A stretch of 64,000 nt of DNA, taken from contig NC_088296.1 of the NCBI RefSeq assembly GCF_032854445.1, positions 622,001 through 686,000 on the forward strand, written 5' to 3'. The notes beneath the pieces were generated by a model. It did no database searches. It had not been told where the DNA came from and saw only the letters and a list, made by a program, of their open reading frames with translations. The stretch is from Liolophura sinensis. Taxonomy: Eukaryota > Mollusca > Polyplacophora > Chitonida > Chitonidae. Shown in pieces: positions 1 through 10,425 of this stretch. Made by a program: the position numbers and the translations under genes. Each line of letters starts with the position of its first letter. Position 1 is the first letter of the stretch.

Positions 1-69
1 AGCAAATCTATAGTCAACCAGGACATTTGATGATCACTACATCAAATACACTTCGGAGCACTGCTCTCA

Positions 70-345
70 TCGAAATGCGTCGAAACAGACATTCATATAC
101 CAGCTGTCAACCATTATCGATGTTCCAGGTCAATAATCGCAAAGTCAATTCCGAATACAACGTTTAACACAAACCGCCTGAAAACAAAAGAAAACGTATA
201 ATTTACGAAATTAGGTCAGCATCATGCAAAGAGGAACTGTCGATATGGAGTTTCCAGTGATGTTGGAAAGACGCAAGGTATATTTTAGTCGAACGAGTAA
301 AACCAGTATTCATATTGTGTGCCATGCTCCTATATAAATTGTGAA
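70..345 (-). repeat. Exon-like dispersed segment, copy 1 (degenerate)
   Basis: This stretch aligns by eye with 2855-3120 and, inverted, with part of 39860-40258. Shared landmarks are the 'cagacattc.tatacca' block, 'gttccaggt.aataat' and 'gatgttggaaag'. In the best copy (plus strand near 40100) the core reads as a hydrophobic peptide, VLGIGLAIIDLERPF. Here the same region on the minus strand reads FGIDFAIIDLE before stops. It is probably a decayed duplicate of an exon with flanking intron. Confidence 0.45.
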
Positions 346-1901
346 TAATCCAAGTATGCATTTGAGTTGCGGAGACGTAGGAAGTTGTAAATTCTATTTC
401 GGGTGAGGCCAGCGGGCTTGAGCTCTGACTTGGCCTGATTTTCGCGTCAGCGGAAAATGGGCTGTTACACTTAAAAAACCGCTATTCAGGTCCGAACCGG
501 TGTTATTGCCCGGGATTGAGTCATCTTACCCGCGAAGATGTGAAGGAAGTGACGTTGGTGCGCACGTGAAACACCCAATGAACGTGCAAGTCTCCGTCAA
601 AGTTAGAAGACTTAATTTAGTGCCGGAATGGTGAAGCTTCCAAATAATACGTCAACGGATACACATTTTCCATGCTCGAATACGGTGGATACTCGCAAAC
701 CACTATGTCCTAGACCTTGCCAAATTGTCCGCCCATGCTGGGAGTCTCACATGCTTCTATAAATTCCGTCCTCTAGGCCAGAAATTACGGATTGCTCCAG
801 GTGCAACCAAGCTTACCTGTTCGCCGACAAAGAAAACTTCATACTTTGTTTGGGGTACAGGTTATAACAATACATTATTAACCTAACACTAAGTGGCATT
901 TGCAGAACTGAAAACAAACAATATGTTTGCTCTACAAATATAGGGAGGCGTGCATCTAACGCGATGCAGCTGTAGCTATAAAAATAGCTCTACATGTATA
1001 CCATACTAGATTGAAATGACAATGCCTTCTCGGGTTGTTCTAACATCCGTTCAAGATTGATGTTTGGTGGGGTTGCCATGTTCGCATGTTAGTGACTTTC
1101 TATTGCAATGTAGCATCAGGCAGTTGCTTTAACGTGTCCAGGATGGACACTACCAAACTGTATGATATAAACTAGAGGGCACTCAGAAAGTGCAGACGTC
1201 CGGAAAGGAGGCTGACTTGTTTTTTCACTGACAGCTGTCACTACACAAACTTCTTTGAGCATATACATATATTAGCTACCATGCCGGAATTGTATTTGTT
1301 ATGATGGCTAAAAGTTGTCTGTCCGAAAAAGTCTTGCGTCTTCTGGCAGACAAATAAACAGACACAGATTAATGTGTCCCAAAGCCAAAAATGAGCCCGA
1401 AACTGCGCGTAAAGTTACTGACAGGTAAGCAGTCAGACAAACGCCGGATTATCACCCAAATCTCTTCAACATCAGTCCTCAACTATTCCACAGAGTTGCT
1501 GACACACAGGAAAAATGTTGACGGACAGACAGACAGGTAAACACTGGTTTATCACCAATACATAGTCAACTGACTCTTACCAGCATGAAGCTAAAGTTTG
1601 TTAACACCCATACATGCCTTTTTTCACATTCATTTGTGGACAGAGAGATGGAAAAATAATTTGCTGCGCAAATAATTTTGCAGGTCATTTGATCGGCTCG
1701 TAGGAAAAAGTTATTCGACAAAAGTGTAACTAATTATTTGCGCACAGCTTTATATGTTTCCATGTCCGAAAGAAATTTACCTAAGCTCTCCACAGGAAAT
1801 TTCCCATTTTATTCAAACAAAGTATTAATACGTGACACACAAAACTTCTCAAGCCCTCGAATAGGGACTGATTAAGGCAAATGAATGACGTGTTATGAGT
1901 G
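346..1901. other. Intergenic or intronic, no gene seen
   Basis: This is AT-rich sequence with stops in all frames. I see no RNA gene, no recognisable transposon and no tandem array. Polypyrimidine tracts and AG/GT dinucleotides occur but do not bracket an open frame. Confidence 0.5.
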
Positions 1902-2160
1902 ACCAGTTCTAGAGCAGTGACGTCTGATGTATTACAATTAACATATCACAGCATTTTTACCTAATTCTGCTGAAGCCATGGTGCCAGGGAGCGTGCACAT
2001 TGCTACTGTGTATGCATTTACATAAAGAGTTAGAATAAAACCCTGACAAAGGTAAATTGACGAGAAGGTTATGCACCTGTAACGTGTCACCAAATACCAG
2101 CTATCACACTGTCGTCGCTGCTCTGCTTTTACTATGTATGCTGTACGTCTTTAATTATAT
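1902..2160 (+). repeat. YHTVV dispersed repeat, near-complete copy
   Basis: One of at least eight copies of a ~250-bp dispersed family in the window. In this orientation it runs from 'ccagttctagagcagtgacg', through 'ttttacctaattctgct' and 'aataaaaccctgac', to a block whose translation is YHTVVAALLLLCMLYVF. Clear relatives are at 3884-3990, 33309-33552, 35250-35490, 36888-36960, 38408-38715, 39676-39735 and 60318-60470. The peptide block is the best conserved part between copies, which hints at a coding origin. No terminal repeats or target duplications were found, so the class of element is unknown. Confidence 0.6.
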
Positions 2161-2854
2161 TATAATCTACATTACTGTTGGAATACCAAATATATTTGCA
2201 AGATGGTACGAAATTGTCATAGAGCTTCAGTCTTGTGGGTGATTAACAAAGAATATCTACGGTTGTTTAAAGGTAGCACATGTGTTACCTGTCGTCACAT
2301 TTCCGTTTACATCATTATTGTAAGGCAAATCCATACATCGCCACTTTATTGGAATCGATGAATTTACAGGCTGTGAAAATAAAACGCAAATACTTCGCAA
2401 AACATCACAAAATCCACAGTCGATGATAATTGCCTGTACAATTTTCTTGGATAGTGTAGTAAACATAATAAAACCTATTTTGGGACGCAAAATTCCCTAA
2501 CATATGAGCGAAGAAAGTAAGCGAAACTAAACTAGAAAGGGAGCAAAGGAACATTTTCTAGATAACTATTAGACATACAGCCTACAAGTTACTATCAGCG
2601 TTTATATTGTGCAGCCCTGTCTCGCTGTAATTCGCTCTCAACTCATTTCCAAGCACCGTCCATGAATATTTCTCTGGATGAGCCCTCGGCGGGAATTAAC
2701 GCTCGGCAGCATATCTATAAGCATCTATACGTTAATCACTGTGAACATTTATTGATTGTTCAACTGATTAACTAAATGAGTCACCGACCGACATTCCCAC
2801 ACAAAATCACAAAATGCTGAATTCGAACCTGTGACTAACGGGTGAAAATATTTG
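2161..2854. other. Intergenic, no gene seen
   Basis: No feature was recognised. Short open frames here have no ATG-led coding character and no similarity I recognise. Confidence 0.45.
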
Positions 2855-3190
2855 AATCTATGATTCGACACAGACATTCGTATACCAGCCGTCAACCAGT
2901 AAAGACGTTCCAGGTAAATAATGGCGAGGCCAATTCCCAAAACACTAACCACCAAAGAACTAGGAAAGTATAAGGACGAAAATAGGCCGAAATCATCAAA
3001 AGAGAAGGAGTGAACCTTTTTCAATGATGTTGGAAAGGCACGAGGTGTGTTCTAAGCGACGGAGTGAAATCAGTATTCAAATCTTGTACCATGCTAGAAT
3101 ATCAGTTGTCGATAACAAAATATGTATCTCAGCTGCGCTTTGATTGCAACTGTTCATATATCCAACGTAGCGATCTTATTCATGACGATG
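2855..3190 (-). repeat. Exon-like dispersed segment, copy 2
   Basis: This matches 70-345 in the same orientation and 39860-40258 in inverted orientation. The match to the latter includes 'tgcaactgttcatatatcc' near 3150, whose reverse complement lies near 39870. On the minus strand a good 3' splice-site-like tract (ctttcctag) precedes TTCTTTGGTGG, exactly as in the plus-strand copy near 40096. The minus frame reads VLGIGLAIIYLERLYWLT and stays open from about 3024 to 2749. Relative to the copy near 40100 about ten bases are missing just after the acceptor, so this copy is frameshifted. Confidence 0.45.
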
Positions 3191-3883
3191 AATGCACTGC
3201 CCCTAGCCCCGGGTTAAGCGGAATAAAACACAATCACGAAGCAGAGCGCCAGAGATTCTGCACGCTCTGTCCATATTTCCATAAGAAGCGGGTATCTTGA
3301 AGGTTATGAAGTTGTATTCCCAATGTTTGCATGTTGATGTCATTGTCAAGCCAGCGAAGAGCTGGATTAATGTCCATAAAGTCACTGCCAGTTATAAAGC
3401 ACTTTGGGCAGAGCTTGCTGGCCAGTTGAGCCATATAGGTTGCTTTTATTACATAACACGTACTTTTTTTATGTTACACAACTCTTTTGAAAATTAAAAA
3501 TTACATAACATAGAAATTGTTTACTTACAGAATTCGGAGCTTGGTTTATTGCATCACACGGCACTTATTCTTACGTTACGCGGTGATATTTCATAACACG
3601 GGAATTGTTATTACGTCACACGATGGGTGTTACATTACTCGTGTATTATTATATAACGTTCACGGTGTAACAGAGATGATCCAAGTATCATATTATTTGC
3701 TCTAGCAACCGTATTTGGCTTACATTATGCATCTGACAATTAGTGTGCAAAGGAATTAAGAAAGACAATGTTATTTCTCGAAAGATTTGTATTTAAACTT
3801 CGTCAATTCCTTATGATCTGATGCTAAATGTGATTTTATGGGATGTTTTTTTATTAAATGCGATGACAACACAGTATTTTGAG
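3191..3883. other. Intergenic with an old AT-rich tandem array
   Basis: No gene was seen. Between about 3435 and 3670 a loose motif of the form 'ttaYRtMacacg' recurs every 20-30 bases (ttacataacacg, ttatgttacacaa, ttacgtcacacg, and others). This suggests a strongly decayed minisatellite. Confidence 0.35.
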
Positions 3884-3990
3884 TAATTCTACACCGGTGA
3901 CCTCTAGTGAATTGCAATTAACATCACGGCTTCTTTTTACCTAATTCTACTTAAACCTTGGTGCTAGTGGGTGTATAGATTGCTACCACT
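3884..3990 (+). repeat. YHTVV dispersed repeat, partial copy
   Basis: This matches the first part of the copy at 1902-2160 (gtgacctctagtgaattgcaa, ttttacctaattctact, ccttggtgctag) but stops before the peptide-coding block. Confidence 0.5.
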
Positions 3991-4029
3991 TTTCACGTTT
4001 CACGTAATTTTCACGTAGATTGGTCCAAT

Positions 4030-4190
4030 CCGGCCGTACGTGGGAAGGTCTCCCAGCAACCTGCGGATGGTCGTGGGTTTCCCCCGGGCTCTCCCCGGTT
4101 TCCTCCCACCATAATGCTGGTCACCGTCGTATAAGTGAAATATTTTTGAGTACGGCGTGAAACACCAACCAAATAAATAAATAAATAAAA
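4030..4190 (+). mobile_element. SINE family 1, 5'-truncated
   Basis: This is the body and tail of the tRNA-derived SINE that is complete at 24553-24824. It begins at 'ccggccgtacgtggg' and contains 'ctgcggatggtcgtgggttt' and 'tcctcccaccataatgctgg'. It ends with the family tail (cgtcgtataagtgaaatatt) and (aaat)n. The tRNA-like head is missing. Confidence 0.85.
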
Positions 4191-4249
4191 ATTCAATATT
4201 CTTTCACTTTGGTGTTGGGTAATTCTGTATTTCACAGGTAACATGTGAT

Positions 4250-4324
4250 TTTTTTATTTAAATGGTGTTTTACGCCGCCCTCAAGAACATTTCACTTATA
4301 TACACGACCATCCACAGGTTGCTA
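4250..4324 (-). mobile_element. SINE family 1 fragment
   Basis: This is the inverted 3' tail (gtgttttacgccgccctcaa) followed by a piece of the body (acgaccatccacaggttgct), with the middle missing. Confidence 0.65.
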
Positions 4325-4772
4325 GAAAATCTCTAGGCTCTCGTATTTGTATATCGACTCTATTGCGATTACCCACGGAAAAGTTTTACCGTGACCGCAT
4401 CGTGGGTATGCAGCGATAACGACGATGCTCCGATACGACATTATTATAAAAGTCTTACAGCACAGATAGTAAAACCAGACATTAAATAAAACAGGCAAAG
4501 GGATGCTTAGTCCATCAGCAGAGTCATGACTTATGTAGGAACAAGATATAAATGACACAAAGCATACAACCAGAGCATAACCCTGTGATCAAAGGTGGCC
4601 ATATTGTAGGCTAGCTATAATGCCATACTAAATCACACTATCAATACGGCCTCACACTATCAGCCGGCTGTTGTTTGTTCTATTTTTGCAAAAGACGGCT
4701 ACTTGGAGAGCAAAACAATAAACATCTTGTGTATTTCGCATCTGCCGTTCGTTAACACAAGACCACAGGTCG
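4325..4772. other. Intergenic, no gene seen
   Basis: No open frame or repeat was recognised in this spacer before the satellite. Confidence 0.45.
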
Positions 4773-5919
4773 TGTGAATAAAACCAGAAGTACGACACTG
4801 TGATATTTGGCATGGTTCATGTGAATAAAACCAAAGGTACGACACTGTCATATTTGGCATGGTTCAGGTGAATAAACCCAGAGCTACGACACTGTGATGT
4901 TTGGCATGGTTCACATAAATAAAACCATAGGTACGACACAGTGATAATTGGCATGGTTCAGGTGAATAAACCCAGAGCCACGACACTGTGATGTTTGGCA
5001 TGGTTCACATGAATAAAACCAGAAGTACGACACTGTGATATTTGGCATCGTTCAGGTTAATAAAACCAGACGTACCACACTGTGATATTTGGCATGGTTC
5101 ACATGAATAAAACCAGAAGTACGACACTGTGATATTTGGCATGGTTCAGGTGAATAAAACCAGAGGTACGACACTGTGATATTTGGCATGGTTCACATGA
5201 ATAAAAACAGAAGTACAACACTGTGATATTTATAATGGTTCAAGTGAATATAACCAGAGGTACGACACTGTGATATTTGGCATGGTTCACATGAATAAAA
5301 CCAGAGGTACGACACTGTAATATTTGGCAGGGTTCAGGTGAATAAAACCAGAAGTACGACACTGTAATATTTGGCATGGTTCACGTAAATAAAACCAGAG
5401 GTACGACAAGGCATGGTTTAGGTGAATAAAACCAGAGGTACGACACTGCGATATTTGAAATGGTTCAGGTGAATAAAACCAGAGGTACCACACTGTGATA
5501 TTTGGCATGGTTCAGCGATAAATCAATCCAGAGGTACGACACTGTGATATTTGGCATGGCTCAGGTGAATAAAACCAGAAGTACCACACTGTGATATTTG
5601 GCATGGTTCAGGTGAATATAACCAGAGGTAAGACACTGTGATATTTGGCATGGCTCACATGAATAAAACCAGAGGTACCACACTGTGATATTTGGCATGG
5701 TTCACATGAATAAATCCAGAAGTACGACACTGTGATATTTGGCATGGTTCACATAAATATAACACCAGAAGTACAACACTGTGATATTTGGCATGGTTCA
5801 TGTGAACAAAACCAGAAGTACGACACTGTGATATTTGGCATGGTTCATTTGAATGAAACCAGAAGTTCAACACTGTGATATTTGGCATGGTTCAGAGGTC
5901 CGACACTGTGATATTTGGC
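4773..5919. repeat. Minisatellite 1, 47-bp unit, about 24 copies
   Basis: The unit is about 47 bp, built from 'gtgaataaaaccagaagta', 'cgacactgtgatatttgg' and 'catggttca'. Copies differ by point changes and small indels. Short minus-strand frames such as KYHSVVPLVLF arise only from the repeat. That peptide nevertheless resembles the YHTVVAALVLL block of the dispersed family, and the DNA aligns with the family's 'gtaaaaccagagcag.gacgac.gtgtgatag' segment. The array is therefore probably an expansion of part of one family copy. I see no evidence that it is a gene. Confidence 0.9.
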
Positions 5920-5973
5920 AAATGGTCATATGTAACCGGTGAAATACGTCCTCAGGTCAGTTTTCCTCAGTTA
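5920..5973. repeat. YHTVV-family remnant between the two minisatellites
   Basis: The single-copy sequence 'atgtaaccggtgaaatac' followed by 'cctcagttagggtttt' matches 38530-38580 inside the dispersed-family copy at 38408-38715, in the same order. It ties both satellites to one original family copy. Confidence 0.6.
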
Positions 5974-6912
5974 GGGTTTTGTTCACCTGATGCAGTTTGT
6001 ACACAGTGTGTCGAGTTTTATTCACCTGATGCAGTTTGTACACAGTGTATAGAGTTTTATTCACATGATGCAGTTTGTACACAGTGTATAGAGTTTTATT
6101 CCCATGATGCAGATTGTACACAGTGTATAGAGTTTTATTCACCTGATGCAGTTTGCACACAGTGTATAGAGTTTTATTCACCTGATGCAGTTTGTACACA
6201 GTGTGTAGAGTTTTATTCACCGATGTAGTTTGTACACAGTGTATAGAGTTTTACTCACCTGATGCAGTTTGTACACAGTGTATAGAGTTTTATTCACCTG
6301 ATGCAGTCTGTACACAGTGTATAGAGTTTTATTCACCTGATGTAGTATGTACACAGTGTATTGAGTTTTATTCACCTGGTGCAGTTTGTACACAGTGTAT
6401 TGAGTTTTGTTCACCTGGTGCAGTTTGCACACAGTGTATAAAGTTTTATTCACCTGATGCAGTTTGTACACAGTGTATAGAGTTTTACTCACCTGATGCA
6501 GTCTGTACACAGTGTATAGAGTTTTATTCACCTGATGTAGTATGTACACAGTGTATAGAGGTTTATTCACCTGATGCATTTTGTACACAGTGTATAGGTT
6601 TTTTCACCCGATGTAGTTTGTACACAGTGTATAGAGCTTTATTCTCCTGATGCAGTTTGTACACAGTGTATAGAGTTTTGTTCACCTGGTGCAGTTTGTA
6701 CACAGTGTATAGAGTTTTGTTCACCTGATGCAGTTTGTACACAGCATATTGAGTTTTACTCACCCGATGTAGTTTGTACACAGTGTATAGAGTTTTACTC
6801 ACCCGATCCAGTCTGTACACAGTGTATAGAGTTTTACTCACCCGATCCAGTTTGTACACAGTGTATAGAGTTTTACTCACCCGATCCGGTTTGTACACAG
6901 TGTATAGAGTTT
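5974..6912. repeat. Minisatellite 2, 39-bp unit, about 24 copies
   Basis: The unit is 39 bp: 'ttcacctgatgcagtttg' plus 'tacacagtgtatagagtttta'. Thirty-nine is a multiple of three, so frames stay open for long runs on both strands: SPDAVCTQCIEFY repeats on plus (5875-6228 and 6192-6650) and NKTLYTVYKLHQV repeats on minus. A copy short of its full length near 6220 shifts the plus frame. The simultaneous openness of both strands argues for an artefact of the period rather than a protein gene. Confidence 0.9.
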
Positions 6913-7941
6913 TCGTTGGTAACATCTTTTCATTGCCACTTATCAACGGCTGCTCAAGGGTCATAGGCTTGACCTGATAATGACCTACATCTGGATGAGT
7001 GTAGAGGAATGCGTAGAACGGGGTTACATACTGTCGGAATAAAGACTACAACATTCCATGCCTTCTTGTCCGGGCACACACATACAGTGACGTAATATGA
7101 GTTGGATTCTAGCGGTGAGTTGTCAGTTCGTCAGCCTAATGAATTAACCACGGATTTGTATAGCATTTTGGTATGGTGACTCGTGTACAAGAGCTTTACA
7201 ATTTGAGCACTATTCAGTACGTACTATGAAGTGGTACACTTGGGAAACCGGAATAAGCCTGTGATCTATAGTGACCATATTGGTGAAAGGCCCCAGTCCA
7301 CGGGATCACGAAGCGATCTTAGACTTAAGTCAAAAATTCAGCCATTAAATTTTATATGTTCCTTTCCGTTATTTTAGCTGAAATTTGTTGAACAATATCT
7401 TACCCAGAATTTATGTTGTCAGGCAAAATTCTGACATTTTAACATGAGAAACAACAGTTTTAATGTGATTTGAAATTTTGACATAAACCGCTTTACGATC
7501 CCGGGGCTAGAGACATTGCGTGATGTAGTTTTTAACTTTTCATCTCTGCTCCACGTGTCCTTCACCCCCTCAATAGACGCACACTGGTTTCAACAAATCG
7601 TTACATAAATTGTACGTATAGGCTTCAACGTATTTTATGTATGTATTTTTAAGGAAACACAAAACTGAAGACTGAAGATATTGGTAACCTGTAAACGTGG
7701 ACCCATGTATAGTTGTTTAGTGCTTTCTAGCATGCTGAAAACAAGAAAAACTTCAATTTTGTCTTTATCTCTTTTTTTATTTAGGGTAGACACTACAAGC
7801 TTACCTTTTTGACGATTTTATTATTTAAAATACCATGCCTATCATAAATGACACAAATGCACATGCATGTTTTTTATTTAAGTTATTTCGTTTATTTGAT
7901 TGAAGTTCGCCCTCCCCATGTGTTAATTTATTTCATTTGCT
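6913..7941. other. Intergenic, no gene seen
   Basis: No open frame with coding character was seen and no repeat was recognised. Confidence 0.45.
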
Positions 7942-8092
7942 ATGTGGGTCTTTCAGCAACCCACAGATGGTCGCCGGTTTCCCTCGCATTATGCCCAGTT
8001 TCATCAAAACATGGCCGTCGTCGTATAAGGGAAATATTATTGGGTATGGCATGAAACATCCATCAAATAAATGAATAAATAAATAAATATTT
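7942..8092 (+). mobile_element. SINE family 1, decayed and 5'-truncated
   Basis: The body pieces 'cccacagatggtcg' and 'gccgtcgtcgtataag', the tail 'catgaaacatccatcaaataa' and (aaat)n are recognisable but diverged. This is one of the older copies. Confidence 0.7.
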
Positions 8093-9593
8093 TATTCGCT
8101 AAAATATTTATATAGATTGTTTGTGCTCGGCGCAGTTTTAGTATCTGTTCGCAAAATGTTGTATGGTTTTGTTTTATCTGCTGAGGGTAATCTTGGGCAC
8201 TCCGAGATTCCAGTCATAGGTTAAAGACTGTATGACTCCGACGTCGCACGCAATGATCAATGAGGTGGGTTGTCAGCCGAGGACACGAGTGTGACGGTGC
8301 CCATACATTCAAGATTCAAAACAACTTTAAGCTACCAAAAACTTTAACGTATCAAAGGAAATACAGGTTTAAAATTCACGGTTAGAATTTAGGACTTCAA
8401 AACTGATAAAATCAAATCTTCTCTATTTGCAAGAAAAAATTATTTGCTTTCAGGAAAAAACAGACTCGTAGCAGTAGTGTTCATGCTGTTTAAATGCTTT
8501 TTAGTTTGTAAAACTTATAGTATAATCGACTTTAATTTGGATAAATTAAACTTTATTGTCGATTTTGAACTGTAAACATCCAAAGACAAGGCCGATTTAT
8601 ACTAAAATACTAGCCACAGTTCGATTGATTTGCGCCGATACATTTTTTGCTCTAACCACTTGAATGGTATCTTTAGGCCATTTTGTTAAAAGAGAAGACC
8701 TCTAAAAACCGAAATAGGCATCACTAAATAGACCACTTAAACTATGCATCAATATACTTTCATTTATTGCTTAAACATTTGTTTAAAAGCCGCTTAAACA
8801 TTTGTCTTGTATAAAGGTGGGCTTTATTGAAAAAACTAACAGAGGTTGGGAACACTGACACCACAGGAAATTTATTCAACTCCAATCACAACACTGAATG
8901 TTGGAACAACTCTTTTTATCCATGACTGAAAAATTACTGAAATAATGTTCCCAAAAATTCCTGCTTTCTGGTGAGCATCAAGGAAAAAAGGTAATATGAC
9001 GTTCCTAGATACCATCAGTGTGGCTCATAAAGTTCACCTTAGTTTTCAGATACTTGAATGCCTTTCAACACTCTTTAAAAAATAAATGATAGTATTTTCA
9101 CGCATAGTTTTTTGTGGCCTGTGTGATGAATCTTACTTCATATTTTGGCTTTCTTTTGCTTCAACTCGTCATCTAAATGATATTCCGATTAATTCAGTAT
9201 AATTGTTTATAGTTTGACGGGAATAGTGTTATTGTATTTCGTTGCTGACACATATAGCCGGCATTTTTCGATTAACAGTCGTACACTTTGATGCTGACAT
9301 TTAAAAATTAGAAATTATTCATGTTTGAGTATTTGTAATTTAGGCGCTAGGATGTTTATATGCTCATGTCTCAAAATATGGCATCTTAGTTCAGTGAAAA
9401 TATACCCATATTATTACTTGTATGGCTGCACTTCCTATAAAGTTGATCAAGTTCGTTATATTCCTTTCTTTTTTTCCATTTAGTGTAAATATGGTACTGT
9501 TGTCGATTCCATATCTGGGTTAAAAAAAATTTTCACATGTAGAAATACAACTTGCAATTGTATAACACATATGTTGAATAAAAATGTTGTGTT
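8093..9593. other. Intergenic, no gene seen
   Basis: AT-rich sequence without a recognisable open frame, RNA gene or repeat. Confidence 0.45.
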
Positions 9594-9722
9594 AGGCACG
9601 CATGGTTTCTAGGCGAGTTGGTCTATGGTAAGTGTCAGGCACGCATGGTGTCTGGGCGAGTTTGTCTATGGTAAGTGTCGGGCACGCATGGTTTCTTTGC
9701 GAGTTTGTCTATGGTAAGTGTC
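9594..9722. repeat. Three tandem copies of a ~43-bp unit
   Basis: The unit begins 'ggcacgcatggtttct' and ends 'gtctatggtaagtgtc'. It occurs three times head to tail with few changes. Confidence 0.85.
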
Positions 9723-9761
9723 AGGTACAATAAAATGATAATTTATCAATGAGTCATTGAA

Positions 9762-10425
9762 AACGATGAATCAGAGAAATTATGTATTTGATTGGTGTTT
9801 TACGCCATACTCAAAAATATTCCACTTATATGACGGCGATCATCATTATGGTGAAAGGAAAAATAAGTACATACATACACACGAAAGCAGAGGGTGATAA
9901 ACAAAACACTCATTTCAAAAACCCCTTGGGGAAAGAATGGGACCTCGGCCCTTTAGGCAAGCTTGTTGTTAGGGCCACTAACCTAGAGCTCTCCCGAGTG
10001 AGCTCGATGAATAAAACAGGCTCACGTCTTCTCGGTTTGGTAACCAAAGACAGATCTATTCGCCGTAATCTCTTAGGACGGGATCCTGGTGGCAACGATG
10101 AATCAGAGAAATTATGTATTTGATTGGTGTTTTACGCCATACTCAAAAATATTCCACTTATATGACGGCGATCATCATTATGGTGAAAGGAAAAATAAGT
10201 ACATACATACACACGAAAGCAGAGGGTGATAAACAAAACACTCATTTCAAAAACCCCTTGGGGAAAGAATGGGACCTCGGCCCTTTAGGCAAGCTTGTTG
10301 TTAGGGCCACTAACCTAGAGCTCTCCCGAGTGAGCTCGATGAATAAAACAGGCTCACGTCTTCTCGGTTTGGTAACCAACGACAGATCTATTCGCCGTAA
10401 TCTCTTAGGACGGGATCCTGGTGGC
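9762..10425. repeat. 332-bp perfect-looking tandem duplication
   Basis: 9762-10093 and 10094-10425 are almost identical; I see one difference, 'accaaagaca' against 'accaacgaca'. Each unit holds an inverted SINE family 1 tail fragment (gtgttttacgccatactc) followed by sequence leading into the 5' part of LINE copy A. The near identity points to a recent duplication or an assembly artefact. Open frames starting near 9782 and 10114 share their first ninety or so residues because of it. Confidence 0.9.

Noticed and set aside
5875-6964. Long repeat ORFs as a cysteine-rich structural protein
   Set aside because: Both strands are open because the period is a multiple of three; there is no promoter, start context or splice evidence.
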